In this document: piece after piece, positions 40,114 to 50,645 of the stretch
Position numbering within the stretch: position 1 is the stretch's first letter
How the letters are laid out: every line of letters starts with the position of its first letter
From: Crocinitomicaceae bacterium
GTDB taxonomy: Bacteria > Bacteroidota > Bacteroidia > Flavobacteriales_D > Crocinitomicaceae
Reading direction: 5' to 3'
Length of the DNA stretch: 64,000 nt
Assembly (NCBI GenBank): GCA_016719925.1
Contig: JADJYC010000002.1
Span: 620,001 to 684,000 of the forward strand
Program-made: the position numbers and the translations under genes
The notes under the pieces: model-generated
Seen by the model: only the letters and a program-made list of their open reading frames with translations
Database searches by the model: none
What the model was told of the DNA's origin: nothing

Positions 40114-41253
40114 ATGCGTTTGTTTTCTTTGCTGATCTCCTTGTTTGTTGCGTTTGGTTCCTTTTCACAATCAGAAAAAGATACTTCCAGCGGTGAAATA
40201 AATCTTTTATTTATTGGCGATGTCATGGGGCACGGCCCGCAGATTACAACTGCTTATGACAAGACAACGAATCAATATGATTATACGCGTTGCTTCAAAT
40301 ATATTCAGGATGAAATTTCTGGCGCCGACTATGCTATTGCTAACCTGGAGGTTACCCTGGCAGGCCCGCCTTTCACGGGTTATCCGCAATTCAGTTCACC
40401 CGACGAGCTTGCTGTTGGATGCAAAAACGCCGGAATGGATATTCTTGTAACAGCAAACAATCACAGCTGTGACCGTGGTGGCGCAGGAATTATCAGAACT
40501 ATTTACGTGCTTGATTCATTGAATATTATTCACTCCGGCACCTACAAAGACTCTGTTGAACGCGCTGCAAATACGCCACTGATGATTGATCATGATTGTT
40601 TCAGGCTTGCAATATTGAATTATACTTATGGAACAAACGGTATTCCATTTCCGGCGCCAACAATTGTTAACCTGCTGGACAAAGATTTAATAGCAAAAGA
40701 TCTTGCTGTTGCAAAAACAAAAAATGCAGATAAAATTATTGCATTTGTTCATTGGGGAAATGAATACGAATCACTTGCCGGCTCCTGGCAAATAAACATG
40801 GGAAAGTACTTGTTTGAACAAGGAGTAGACATAATTATCGGCGCACATCCGCATGTGCTGCAACCAATGGTTTGGGAAAAACAAACTGCAGACAACGGTG
40901 AAGAAAGTTTGATTGTTTATTCTCTTGGTAATTATGTTTCCAATCAGCGCGATCGTAAAAAAGACGGCGGCGCTATGTTTAAACTAACCCTGCAGAAAGA
41001 CAAAGAAAAAACATCCATCAAAAGCGCCGGACATATTCTGACCTGGGTATACACACCTGTTGAAGATGGTGCAAAAAAATATTACGTTTTACCATGTTCA
41101 AAATACGAAAACAACCCTGAGTTCTTTGACTCTGAAGTAAGTTATAACCAAATGAAACTGTTTGTTTCTGACTCAAGAAAGTTGTTTCAGGAAAACAATA
41201 AAAATATTGGGGAGTATATCTATGAAAATGAAAAATGGGTGCTGAAGTATTAG
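40114..41253 (+). CDS. CapA-family metallophosphatase-like protein
   Basis: 379 residues with a signal peptide (LLISLFVAFGSFSQ). Motifs of the PGA_cap/CapA family are visible: LLFIGDVMGHGPQI, GADYAIANLEVTLAG, DILVTANNHSCDRG, ILNYTYGTNG, IAFVHWGNEYES and IIGAHPHVLQPM. These fit a calcineurin-like metal site (Asp, Asn-His, His-Gly pairs). CapA takes part in polyglutamate or capsule synthesis in Bacillus; the role in Bacteroidota is unclear and no cap neighbours are present. Confidence 0.85.
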   Translation: MRLFSLLISLFVAFGSFSQSEKDTSSGEINLLFIGDVMGHGPQITTAYDKTTNQYDYTRCFKYIQDEISGADYAIANLEVTLAGPPFTGYPQFSSPDELAVGCKNAGMDILVTANNHSCDRGGAGIIRTIYVLDSLNIIHSGTYKDSVERAANTPLMIDHDCFRLAILNYTYGTNGIPFPAPTIVNLLDKDLIAKDLAVAKTKNADKIIAFVHWGNEYESLAGSWQINMGKYLFEQGVDIIIGAHPHVLQPMVWEKQTADNGEESLIVYSLGNYVSNQRDRKKDGGAMFKLTLQKDKEKTSIKSAGHILTWVYTPVEDGAKKYYVLPCSKYENNPEFFDSEVSYNQMKLFVSDSRKLFQENNKNIGEYIYENEKWVLKY

Positions 41254-41260
41254 CACCCAT
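41235..41260. terminator. Terminator hairpin overlapping the capA-like stop
   Basis: ATGGGTGCT and AGCACCCAT form a perfect 9-bp stem around GAAGTATT, which includes the end of the coding sequence, followed by TTTC. Lies between convergent genes. Confidence 0.6.
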
Positions 41261-41284
41261 TTTCAAAACTGATTCGTTCCTTTT

Positions 41285-42358
41285 TTATTGAACGTAAATC
41301 TGTCCCGGCAATTTAATTACACTGCCGTCTTTTCCTTCAGCAATAATTACGTAGTAGTACATTCCGCGATCAACAGTCTGGCCATCATAATTTGTTCCGT
41401 CCCAAACAAACTCTGTGTCATTGGAAGCAAATATTTCATTGCCGCGCTGATCAGTAATTGTTATTTGGAATGTTTCGATATCAGTTGACTTAACAGAGAA
41501 ATAATCATTAATTCTGTCTCCGTTTGGTGTGATAACATTTGGAATATTATCAATAGATGATTTAGATTTAACTGTAATTTCCTGTGACTCCTGATAGTTC
41601 ACTTTTCCTTTTCCAATAACAGTCATTGTAACTTTATAAACACCGGCCTTAGAGAAAGTGTGTTTGGTTTCAGCACCATTTGCAAGTGTACCATCTCCAA
41701 AATCCCAACGCACTTCTTTATAATCTGAAGCATTAGAATTAAACGTGATTACACTAGGTGCAAACACATTTGACTGGGAATACTCCATTCTTGCGTTTGG
41801 TGTGCTTTCAACAGATTGAGGATCTTGTGCCTGATTGTTTTGGAGAACCTGCGCGTCTTGCTGATTTGAAGTGGTCACCTCATTATTTCCGGTATTGTTG
41901 TTTGTGTTTTGAGAATCATTTGTTGTGCCATTGTTTGGCGCCTGACTTACCTGAGTATTGCTGGTTACATTATTCTGATTCTGATGATTCTTTAATTCAT
42001 TCTCTATTTGTTCTTTATTCTCAATTATAGCCGGATCATTTTCGTCCGCCACATATATAATAGTTTCGCCGGTTGTGTTTTGAGGTTCTGAATTTTGCGT
42101 GTCAGCTATAATTGTGTTTTCTGTTTTTGCGGTTTCACCTGCTGGTTCATAAGAACCAAAATACCAGGTAGCAAGAGAAGCAGCAGCAATTCCACCGGTA
42201 ATCAATCCAATTTTAACCCCAACCGAAACACCTGTTGTTACAGCGGCTGTTGTACCAAGCCCGGCCTGAATGTTAGCCCAAATCTGCGGATTAACATCAG
42301 CCTGAAAACCATCAAACTTCTGTTTGAACAGTTCTTCTATGTTATTATTCCCTTTCAC
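41285..42358 (-). CDS. Anti-sigma-like membrane protein with PKD and T9SS type-B C-terminal domain
   Basis: 357 residues. A short N-terminal cytoplasmic segment (about 1-34, IEELFKQKFDGFQADVNPQIW) is of the kind found next to ECF sigma factors in Bacteroidota. It precedes a TM helix (about 47-68), an Asn/Gln-rich linker (about 110-190), a PKD domain with WDFGDG (218-223) and a CHU_C/gliding motility-associated C-terminal domain (about 273-357, NVITPNGDRINDYF, YDGQTVDRGMYYYV). It overlaps the sigma gene's 3' end by 14 bp. Prediction: it binds the sigma factor inside and senses the envelope or type IX secretion outside. A cleavable signal peptide is not obvious. Confidence 0.75.
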   Translation of the reverse strand: MKGNNNIEELFKQKFDGFQADVNPQIWANIQAGLGTTAAVTTGVSVGVKIGLITGGIAAASLATWYFGSYEPAGETAKTENTIIADTQNSEPQNTTGETIIYVADENDPAIIENKEQIENELKNHQNQNNVTSNTQVSQAPNNGTTNDSQNTNNNTGNNEVTTSNQQDAQVLQNNQAQDPQSVESTPNARMEYSQSNVFAPSVITFNSNASDYKEVRWDFGDGTLANGAETKHTFSKAGVYKVTMTVIGKGKVNYQESQEITVKSKSSIDNIPNVITPNGDRINDYFSVKSTDIETFQITITDQRGNEIFASNDTEFVWDGTNYDGQTVDRGMYYYVIIAEGKDGSVIKLPGQIYVQ

Positions 42359-42896
42359 TTTCTTCTACTATATTATTTTCAATCAATAATTTTCTGAGCA
42401 AACTTTTTGCTCTGGAGTATTGCGACTTTGATGTGCTTTCAGTAACACCCAGCCGCTCTGCTATTTCTTTGTGTGAGTAACCCTCAATTGCAAAAAGGTT
42501 AAACACCACTCTGTATCCTTCTGGTATAGTTTGCACAATTTTCAGCAGGTCTTCAGCTGTAATTGATTCAACTATATAATCATCCTTTTCCAGCTTATAT
42601 CCTACCGCATCCACATCCACATCATTCTGATGTTTTTTGTTTTTTCGGTAGTTGTCAAGTGCGGTATTAACCATTATTCTTCGCACCCAGCCTTCCAAAG
42701 AGCCTTTGCTTTCAAAGTCTGTAAGCTTGCCAAATATTTTTATAAATCCATCCTGTAAAACATCCTGGGCCTCTTCAACATTGTTGGTGTATCTGAGACA
42801 TACGCCCATCATTTTTCTGGCAAACAAATCATAGAACTTTTTCTGAGCAATAATATTCCCGGACACACATTCCGTTACCAACTGTTCATCCGTCAT
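42345..42896 (-). CDS. ECF-subfamily RNA polymerase sigma factor
   Basis: 183 residues from ATG 42896 (MTDEQLVTECVSGN); the open frame extends to a TTG at 42932 but ATG is preferred. Sigma region 2 is seen in RYTNNVEEAQDVLQDGFIKIFG, and region 4 HTH in VVFNLFAIEGYSHKEIAERLGVTESTSKSQYSRAK. It directs transcription of envelope- or stress-response genes. The end overlaps the anti-sigma-like gene, an arrangement typical of a sigma/anti-sigma pair. It is divergent from the TlpA-like gene. Confidence 0.93.
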   Translation of the reverse strand: MTDEQLVTECVSGNIIAQKKFYDLFARKMMGVCLRYTNNVEEAQDVLQDGFIKIFGKLTDFESKGSLEGWVRRIMVNTALDNYRKNKKHQNDVDVDAVGYKLEKDDYIVESITAEDLLKIVQTIPEGYRVVFNLFAIEGYSHKEIAERLGVTESTSKSQYSRAKSLLRKLLIENNIVEESERE

Positions 42897-43038
42897 GCTT
42901 ACTCTTTCATTATTCAAGACTAAAGTAGCCAAATAAAAGTTGCACAGAAGTTTTAATATTTTCCAAAAAAACTATCTTTAGCTATAAATTACTAAGGGAA
43001 GCAACAGTAAACAACTTGTTTCCGAATCACATAACCCC

Positions 43039-44250
43039 ATGAAAAAGAGTTTATTAATTGTTGTTTCACTGGTGCTTCTTTCTGCTTCTAATGTTTGGGC
43101 TGTAAAAATTAAATCGGGTCACTGGCATACAGAATTTCAATTACGATCAGGTGTTAATCTGCCCGTTGATATGTATTATGAGGTGGGTAAACCACCTGTA
43201 ATTTCAATCCAGAACGGTGAAGAAAAAATAACTTTGTCAAATGTCAGAAGCAGTAATGACACAATTTATGCTTCTTTTCCGGCTTTCAATTCTGATATCA
43301 GAATAAAGGTTCAATCCAAAACAGCTGTGATCGGGTCGTGGTATAATAAAGCAAAATCAGAAACCTATCATGTAGACTTTTGGTCTAAACTTTCTGAATC
43401 ACCACGTTTTCCTGCCACAAACTCTTATGCAAAAACCGACGGCAAATGGGAAGTGACGTTCGGCTACCTGACTGAACCGGAAAAAGCCGTTGGTATATTT
43501 AATTACACAGGTGTAAACAATGTATTAAAAGGAACTTTTTTAACAGAAACCGGAGATTATAGGTTTTTAGAAGGGGCGTCTATTGGTGATAGTCTCTATT
43601 TATCTTCTTTTGATGGTTCTCATGCCTTTTTATTCAGAGCTAAATTTAAACAAGACACTCTTTGGGGTGATTTTCATTCAGGCAATCATTTCAGAACAGA
43701 GTGGTTTGCTGTAAAAAATAATTCGTTTGAATTAAGACACCCTGACTCTATTACTTATGTGGTGAATGAAAACCCGTTGAAGTTTGATTTAATGGAGGTA
43801 GACGGAAGTGTTTATCATTACCCAAATAAATTCACAGAAGGCAGGGTAGTGTTGATTCAGTTAATGGGTACCTGGTGTCCAAACTGTCTGGATGAAAGTA
43901 AATACTTAAAAGATATTTATGCCAAGTATGAAGACCAGATTGAAATAGTAGCGGTCACGTTTGAAACACAGGTTAGTGATCAGGATAAAATTGACCATAT
44001 TCGTCAATATCAGCAAACACTGGGATTATATTATACTTTTCTGATAGGTGGTGATGCTTGTAAACCTTGTGCAGCAAAAATCTTTCCTCAATTGAATAAC
44101 ATAATCTCTTTTCCTACACTGATTTTTGTAGACAAAAAAGGTGCTATCAGAAAAATCCATACCGGTTTTAACGGACCGGGAACAGGAGAAATCTATACTA
44201 CGTTTGTGAAGGAAACCAACGCATTCATAGATGCACTGATTAACGAATAA
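43039..44250 (+). CDS. TlpA-like thioredoxin-fold protein with N-terminal DUF4369-type domain
   Basis: 403 residues with a signal peptide (LLIVVSLVLLSASNVWA). The N-terminal half is beta-rich and similar in length to the lipoprotein-type domain often preceding TlpA modules. The C-terminal domain has the redox motif WCPNC in LMGTWCPNCLDES, followed by thioredoxin-fold strands and the cis-proline region FPTLIFVDKKG. A second Cys pair, CKPC, is present at about residue 338 (DACKPCAAKI), which is unusual. Predicted periplasmic disulfide reductase. It is divergent from the sigma factor. Confidence 0.85.
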   Translation: MKKSLLIVVSLVLLSASNVWAVKIKSGHWHTEFQLRSGVNLPVDMYYEVGKPPVISIQNGEEKITLSNVRSSNDTIYASFPAFNSDIRIKVQSKTAVIGSWYNKAKSETYHVDFWSKLSESPRFPATNSYAKTDGKWEVTFGYLTEPEKAVGIFNYTGVNNVLKGTFLTETGDYRFLEGASIGDSLYLSSFDGSHAFLFRAKFKQDTLWGDFHSGNHFRTEWFAVKNNSFELRHPDSITYVVNENPLKFDLMEVDGSVYHYPNKFTEGRVVLIQLMGTWCPNCLDESKYLKDIYAKYEDQIEIVAVTFETQVSDQDKIDHIRQYQQTLGLYYTFLIGGDACKPCAAKIFPQLNNIISFPTLIFVDKKGAIRKIHTGFNGPGTGEIYTTFVKETNAFIDALINE

Positions 44251-44269
44251 CTGCAGGTTGTCCTGGATT

Positions 44270-44707
44270 TTATTTACAGGGAATTTTATCTATTCTGTTT
44301 TGATGTCTTCCTCCTTCAAAAGGAGTGGAGAAAAAAACATCTACCATTTCAATTCCTTCAGCAATACTTATAAATCTTGCCGGCAAAGCAATAATATTTG
44401 CATTGTTATGCTGTCTGGCAAGAGCTGCAATTTCTTTATTCCAGCATAACGCAGACCTTATTCCCTGGTGTTTATTGGCTGTCATGTTAATTCCGTTTCC
44501 GCTTCCGCATATCAATACTCCCATCATATCTGACTTTTCTTCAACCATCTTTGCAACCGGATGCCCATAATCCGGATAATCAATACTATTCGTGTTGTGT
44601 GTTCCAAAATCCTTTACCTCAAATCCTTTGCTTTTTAAATGAGCACTTACTGCTTGTTTTAATTCAAATCCTGCGTGATCACATCCAATTGGAACTATTT
44701 TATTCAT
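44270..44707 (-). CDS. rpiB: Ribose-5-phosphate isomerase B
   Basis: 145 residues from ATG 44707 (MNKIVPIGCDHAGFELKQAV). The frame is open to 44782, but this Met gives the family N-terminus. Catalytic motifs are CDHAG, CGSGNGINMTANKHQGIRSA and the C-terminal EGGRHQNRIDKI. The active-site Cys lies in ICGSGNG. It interconverts ribose-5-P and ribulose-5-P in the pentose phosphate pathway. A TTTG-N16-TACTTTTG promoter lies upstream. Confidence 0.95.
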   Translation of the reverse strand: MNKIVPIGCDHAGFELKQAVSAHLKSKGFEVKDFGTHNTNSIDYPDYGHPVAKMVEEKSDMMGVLICGSGNGINMTANKHQGIRSALCWNKEIAALARQHNNANIIALPARFISIAEGIEMVDVFFSTPFEGGRHQNRIDKIPCK

Positions 44708-45174
44708 ATTAATCCTATTTCTATTCAAAAGTAAATTAAACTCATTCTCCAAAATGAACCTATTGTTCATAATTATTAACACAAGATCTGATCCATCGTG
44801 TCTCTAACCATTAGTCATAAAGGGTTCCCAAAGGAATCTTATCTATATATACTTTGTTAAATGAATTGTTTGTTTACTTGAATAAATTGCTGAATTAATT
44901 ATCTCAAAAATTTAGGAAAACCAAATTATAATTTCAGGTATACAAGATTTTGAATAATCACTGTTCACAACAGATAAAGTAAACAGTCATTTCTACACAG
45001 AATTCTAGTAGAAAAAGTAAAAAACAAATGAACACTCAAATCAAAACAAGATATGTTCATAACCATTCTAAGCCCTTAAAACATAAAGAGTCTGCTGTTA
45101 ACCCAGTGTTCACTGTTTCTTAAAAAAAAGCAGTAACTTTAAAATCCAAATTTTACAGCGCTTCTTTTACACAA
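44708..45174. other. 467-bp intergenic region between rpiB and the MORN gene
   Basis: The longest gene-free stretch in the window, AT-rich, without a convincing small ORF or RNA gene by eye. It contains the rpiB promoter and repeated half-sites: ATGAAC/GTTCAT inverted at 44754-44770 (5-nt spacer), further ATGAAC and GTTCAT copies near 45028 and 45054, and an ACTGTT...AACAGT pair near 44960-44987. It must also hold the promoter of the MORN-kinase-LytTR cluster. The repeated half-sites could be binding sites for a regulator. Confidence 0.5.
44726..44753 (-). promoter_or_regulatory. Candidate promoter of rpiB
   Basis: On the minus strand TTTG (44750-44753) and TACTTTTG (44726-44733, perfect TAnnTTTG) are 16 bp apart; the ATG is 18 bp downstream. 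Confidence 0.55.
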
Positions 45175-46737
45175 ATGAACAGCCCTAATAAACAAATACA
45201 TCTTTCTCTCTTTCTCAGAAAAAAAAAGCTGTTTTGTGTTTTATTATTTTTAATTGTTCATAAACCGGCTTCATTTTGTCAGGATATCAACCCCAACGGC
45301 TATAACACATTTTATTATGAAAACGGGTCGGTGGCCAGCGAGGGCGAGTTTAAAAACGGTGTACCTGTTGGATTGTGGAAAAGCTATTATCCTGACGGCA
45401 TCTTAAAATCAACAGGTTATAAATCAAGTGGGCTTTCTGACAGTGTTTGGAATTTTTATAATTCACAAGGCTTGTTAATACAGAGGTATCACTATAAAAA
45501 CGACAAAAAAAATGGTTGCGCCCAGCAGTTTGATAGTCTTGGGCATGTGTTTTTTGAAATGTATTATGTTGACGATGTTCCGGTGGGAGAAAAACAGTGG
45601 TTATATCCTGATGGAACTTTAAAAAAACAAGTGCTTTTTATTAACGGAAAAGAGGAGGGGTTGTCAATTGAATACAGTAAAGAAGGCAATGTAATTACAG
45701 AGGAGCTTTATGATAACGGATATTTAAAAGACAGAACGGAATATAACCAGCTCGATGAGAACAGAAAAAAAACTGGTTTGTGGAGAGAGTATTATGCAGA
45801 CGGCACAATAAAAACCGAACAGAATTATAGAAACGGGGAAAAATTCGGTATAGCAAAAACATATAATCAAAAAGGCAAACTGGTCGATATCCAGGACATG
45901 ACCAGCGACAGCACCAACACAAAAGCTGATGTTGGTATTATTGAGCTTTATAAAGAATATTACCCGGGAGCACGCATCAAGCTGATTGGGGGATTGGTGA
46001 ATAATAAAAAATCGGGTATCTACAGAGAATATGACAGCATCGGGAATCTGATAAACGGCTTTATTTACAAAAACGATACACTTGTGTCAGAAGGCATGAT
46101 TTTGTTTGACGGAACGTATAATGGCAAGTGGGTGTCTTATTATCCAAACGGAAAAACACTTTCTACCGGAACTTATGCAAACGGAGTTCAGAATGACCTA
46201 TGGGTATATTATTATCCGAACGGAAAAAAAGAACAGGAAGGTAAATTCAGAAACAATCTTCCTTATGGAGCATGGACCTGGTACTATGCTAACGGACAGA
46301 TAAAACGAACAGAAAATTATAATCCCCAGGGAAAACTGGAGGGCACAATGGTAGAATATGATTCAACCGGAAATGAAATTGCGCGCGGTGAATATTATGA
46401 AGGGTTACAGGAAGGGCCTTGGTTTTATCAGGTGGGAGATCACAAAGAGGTTGGATCATTTACTGTTGGCCAGCCTGACGGAATGTGGTTTCATTATTAT
46501 AAAAACGGAAAAATAGCTTTTGCTGGTGTGTTTGAAGAGGGAATTCCAAAAGGTAAACACACGTGGTATCACACAAATGGAATAAAAAAGAAAATCGGAA
46601 AATACAGCGGAGGAGTGCCGCATGGGGTGTGGAGATCTTATGACGTAATGGGGGAGGCGACAGAAGAAATCGTGTATAAAAACGGAGAAACAGTAAAAAT
46701 TAATGGCTTCAAAATAAAGCCCGCGGAGGAAAATTAA
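45175..46737 (+). CDS. Secreted MORN-repeat variant (YwqK-like) protein
   Basis: 520 residues with a signal peptide (about 12-37, ending PASFCQ). The remainder is a run of about 15-20 short repeats with the consensus YYPNGK-x-x-x-x-GxYxNGxxxGxW (for example SYYPDGILKSTG, YYYPNGKKEQEG, WYYANGQIKR), i.e. MORN_2/YwqK repeats that form a long beta solenoid. First gene of a cluster with a PAS kinase and LytTR regulator. A role as an extracytoplasmic scaffold or sensor partner is inferred. Confidence 0.8.
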   Translation: MNSPNKQIHLSLFLRKKKLFCVLLFLIVHKPASFCQDINPNGYNTFYYENGSVASEGEFKNGVPVGLWKSYYPDGILKSTGYKSSGLSDSVWNFYNSQGLLIQRYHYKNDKKNGCAQQFDSLGHVFFEMYYVDDVPVGEKQWLYPDGTLKKQVLFINGKEEGLSIEYSKEGNVITEELYDNGYLKDRTEYNQLDENRKKTGLWREYYADGTIKTEQNYRNGEKFGIAKTYNQKGKLVDIQDMTSDSTNTKADVGIIELYKEYYPGARIKLIGGLVNNKKSGIYREYDSIGNLINGFIYKNDTLVSEGMILFDGTYNGKWVSYYPNGKTLSTGTYANGVQNDLWVYYYPNGKKEQEGKFRNNLPYGAWTWYYANGQIKRTENYNPQGKLEGTMVEYDSTGNEIARGEYYEGLQEGPWFYQVGDHKEVGSFTVGQPDGMWFHYYKNGKIAFAGVFEEGIPKGKHTWYHTNGIKKKIGKYSGGVPHGVWRSYDVMGEATEEIVYKNGETVKINGFKIKPAEEN

Positions 46738-46786
46738 CATCAGAAAACAAGCACAAATAGCAGAAATAGACCAGGAGTTTAACAGG

Positions 46787-49700
46787 GTGCTGATCAGGCT
46801 CTATAAACAATCCTTTGTCTTTATAATTCCGGTCATGCTGGTTTTTATTGCGCTTGGTCTCGCTGAGGTTTTCAAAACCGGGCCGATAGAAATTATTACC
46901 GGAATTTTTACCATTTCAATAGGCGGAATGGTGATGGTGTTTAATAAAAAGCCGTGGATTGAAAACAACATTTTTGTTATTCATATTGCCATGATTATTG
47001 TTATAAAAACACTTACAATAATCTGGGCGCTTATTGAAATGGATTCATCCAGCGCGTTTTCATATTTGCTGATAACATTCATTTGCGGCCTCATCATTAT
47101 TAAACCCTTTATTACTGCGCTGTTTTTTGGATTTTCTACCATTTCTATTATTGTTCTGGCATTAACGGCAGACCACCCTTTTGTAGATGTAAGGTTTGGT
47201 TTTTACGTCATCTTCATGGGTATTTTGATTACTGTATTTGCTTACTGGAGAAATCAGCTTACTTTACAAATAAGAGAGTCATCAGCCTCTTATAAAAACT
47301 TATTTTCTGATCTGGCAGAACAGATTTTTGTTTTGGATAAAGACATGACCATTTTGGATCTGAATTCAACAGCCCAGCTGCAGCTGACAGAACGTTTCAG
47401 TGAAAACGTAAAGGGGAAAAAATTCAATGAAATTTTCTGCTCGGAGTCAGAAGCGGACATCAGAAAATTTTCAGATAATGTTAATGCGGCCTGGGGCGGA
47501 ATAAAAAAATCGTTTGAAGTACAATGTGCTTATCAGGACATGAAAAATTTTGTGCCCAAAGAATTTACATTACGCAGGTCAGAGTTTTTTGGCAAAGATG
47601 TTTTAATACTTATAATCAGGTCTATTCAGGAACAAAAAGCTTATGAGGCAAGGCTTCTTGAAAGCAAAGAAAGTATTTCCAGGGTACTGGAAAACATCAG
47701 TTCGTTTATTTTCAATATTGCATTCAGAGAAGACGGTGATCATCAGGTGAATTATGTTTCCAATAAAGTCTCCGATGTATACGGAATAGAGGCAGACGAA
47801 TATATTACCTTGGTCAAATCAGGCAGGCTGAGTGATGTTTTTTATCATGAAGACCGTGATGAGGCGGTGATGCGATTTGATGAGGTGATAAGGACCGGAC
47901 AACCCAACCACATAAAATTCAGAATTGTCAGAAACGGAGAAATTCGCTGGGTAGAAGAAAAGGTTTTTCCAAAAAAAATTGCTGAAACAGGAGTCGTTCA
48001 TTTGTTTGGTATTGTAACAGACATTACTGATCAGATTGAAGGTATCAAAGCACTGGAACAATCTGAAAAAAGATACAGGCAAATGTTTGAGCGTAACCTT
48101 GCCGGTGTTTACAAAACTCATGTTGACGGAACCATCATTGATGCTAATCAGGCTTTTGCCCGCATATTGGGTTATGACAGCGTGAACGAGCTGAAAAAGA
48201 AAAATATCCGGGAATTTTATTGTGAACAGGACGGCAGAAAAGATTATCTGACCAGGCTTCGTAAAGAGGGATTTATAAATAATCACCTTTCTTATCTGAA
48301 AAGAAAAGACGGAAAAAAGATTATTCTTAATAATAACGTTTCCATACAGCCGGATGAAGATGGAAATCTCAACATTATTGAAGGAACGCTGATAGATATT
48401 ACTGAAATTGAAGAAACATCAAGCGCACTTAAATTAAGTGAAGAAAAATACCGCCTCCTTTTTGAAGAGTCTAAAGAAGGAATATTTGTTATTTCTCTTG
48501 GAAAGGAAACTGCCCCGGTAGTGGATTTGAATCAGGGAGCAGCTGATTTACTGGGTTACAGCAAGGAAGATATTTTTGGAAAAGACTTTAATAATTTCAT
48601 AGCCGAAGGCCAGTTGCTGAAAAATCAGATTGAGCATGAGAAAGCATCACGGAAAATAGAAACCGAATGGGTTTTTAAAAGAAAAGACGGTTCAGACTTT
48701 GTTGCTGAAATTTCTGTTGTATCATTCCTTCTGGGGCAGGATAAAATAGTTCAGCTTGTATTTAAAGACATTTCAGAAAGAAAACACAGTGAAGAAATAC
48801 TAAAAGAAAGTCAGCGAAGCTTTAAAAATATTGTGGATAATTCGCCGGCTGCAATTCTTATTTTTTCAGACAATAAACTCGTTTATTCAAATCCGCTGGG
48901 AGAGGCCATTTATAAAGAACGGCTCAATCATAAATCAGAAAATATTTTTGAAATTTTTCCGGCATCTCAGAAATACATTATACAGGACCTGCTCAATCAG
49001 AAACCAGATGCTGATCAGACATTTACAGAAATTGAACTCGTTGGGCAAAACGATATCAGAAAATACAGCCTAATCGCAGTTAAAACCATTTATAACAACA
49101 GAAAAATCAGATCTGATTTCTCTTCAGGACGTCACCTTGCAAACGGAGTATAACAGACAGAAGTTGCGGGCAGAAGTTGCAGAAGACACCAATAAAAAAC
49201 TGCAGGACGAGATAGAAAGGCATAAGGAAACCCAGTCGCAGTTGATGGAAAAGACGTTCTGGCTGAACGCATTGTTTGAAAGCTCCTATAACTTGTTTAT
49301 CCTTTCTCTGGATGAAAATTATAAACTCGTTTCATTTAATGAAAATTTCCGTAAAATGATTCTGGATAGTCTAGGTAAAGAGGTAAAGAACGGAGATGTT
49401 TTTCTGGATATTTTTAATACAACCAGTGACGCAAGAAAAAGTATTGAAGAACGTTTTGACCGGGTTTTGAAAGGTGAAACACTTGAAATGATCAGTCATT
49501 ATCAAGCCAACAGGGGAGAAATTTGGGTAGAATCGTTTTTGAATCCGGTTAAAATTGGCGACAGAAAAATTTCAGAGATATCCTTTATCTCACATGAAAT
49601 TACAGAGAAAATTGAAGCTCAGAAAAAAATAAAAACCAGTGAGGCAAATAACCGTGCTATTATTTTTGCTTTGCCGGATATTCTTACCAAAATAAACAAA

Positions 49701-50638
49701 GAGGGAATTTTTACAGATTTCAGAATAAATCTGCCAAACACGCTTGATCAGCTGGCTCCGCATATCAGTACAAAAGATTTTGCCGGAAAAACAGTCTTTG
49801 AGGTTTTTAAAGACAAAAACATGTCTGAAAGGTTTTCTTGAAAACATAAAAAAGCGCTGGAAAAAATGAATTAATTACAGACACCATTGAATTGAAATCA
49901 TTCGATAAATCGGGAAGTTTATTTTACGAAAACCGCTTTTCAAAAATGAGTGAAGATGAGGTAATTGTGTTGTCAAGAAACGTAACAGAAACAACAGAAT
50001 ATGAAGCCATGCTGGTAGAATCTGTAAAAGAAAAAGAGATTTTATTGAAAGAAGTTCACCACCGTGTTAAAAACAATCTGCAGGTAATCAACAGTATTCT
50101 GAACCTGCAGTCTTCCTATGTAGAGGATCCAAAAACTCTGGAGATAATAAATGAAAGCCAGAACCGCATTCGCTCCATGTCTTATATCCATGAGTCGCTT
50201 TATCAGACCAAAGATTTTTCGTCCATTGATTTTGCAGATTATCTGACCAATCTGGTTCAGAATTTAGTACACTCATATCAGCTTTATCAGGATAAAATTG
50301 AATTAAAAATGAATGTAGGGTCTGTGCGCCTTGCATTAGATCAGGCAATACCTTGCGGATTAATTTTAAATGAACTCGTTTCAAATGCTTTAAAATACGC
50401 CTATCCGGGCAAAATGAAGGGTATTATTGAAATTGATGTAATTGAAAAGGGCAACAAACTAACGCTTGGTGTTGCTGATTTTGGTGTTGGTTTACCTCAG
50501 GATTTTGAAATAGAAAAATCAGAATCACTTGGATTAAGTCTGGTTTATACACTGGTTGATCAGCTTGACGGTGAACTCAGCCTCAACAGATTAGGAGGAA
50601 CCAAATTTTTAATTACCTTTGACAAGCAAGAAGTTTAA
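46787..50638 (+). CDS. Multi-PAS membrane sensor histidine kinase (four indels)
   Basis: About 1283 residues once indels are repaired: one extra A near 49107, and an extra T (about 49835), a missing A (about 49850) and a missing A (about 49865). The start shown is GTG 46787; in-frame coding extends upstream to ATT 46733, so the true start is uncertain. Five or six N-terminal TM helices are followed by several PAS/PAC domains (GKKFNEIF, RYRQMFERNLAGVYKTHVDG, KYRLLFEESKEGIF and others). The kinase core has EVHHRVKNNLQ (HisKA_2 phospho-His) and HATPase_c with ILNELVSNALKYA. Downstream LytTR regulator at +7 bp is the expected partner. Confidence 0.87.
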
Positions 50639-50645
50639 GTGAATT

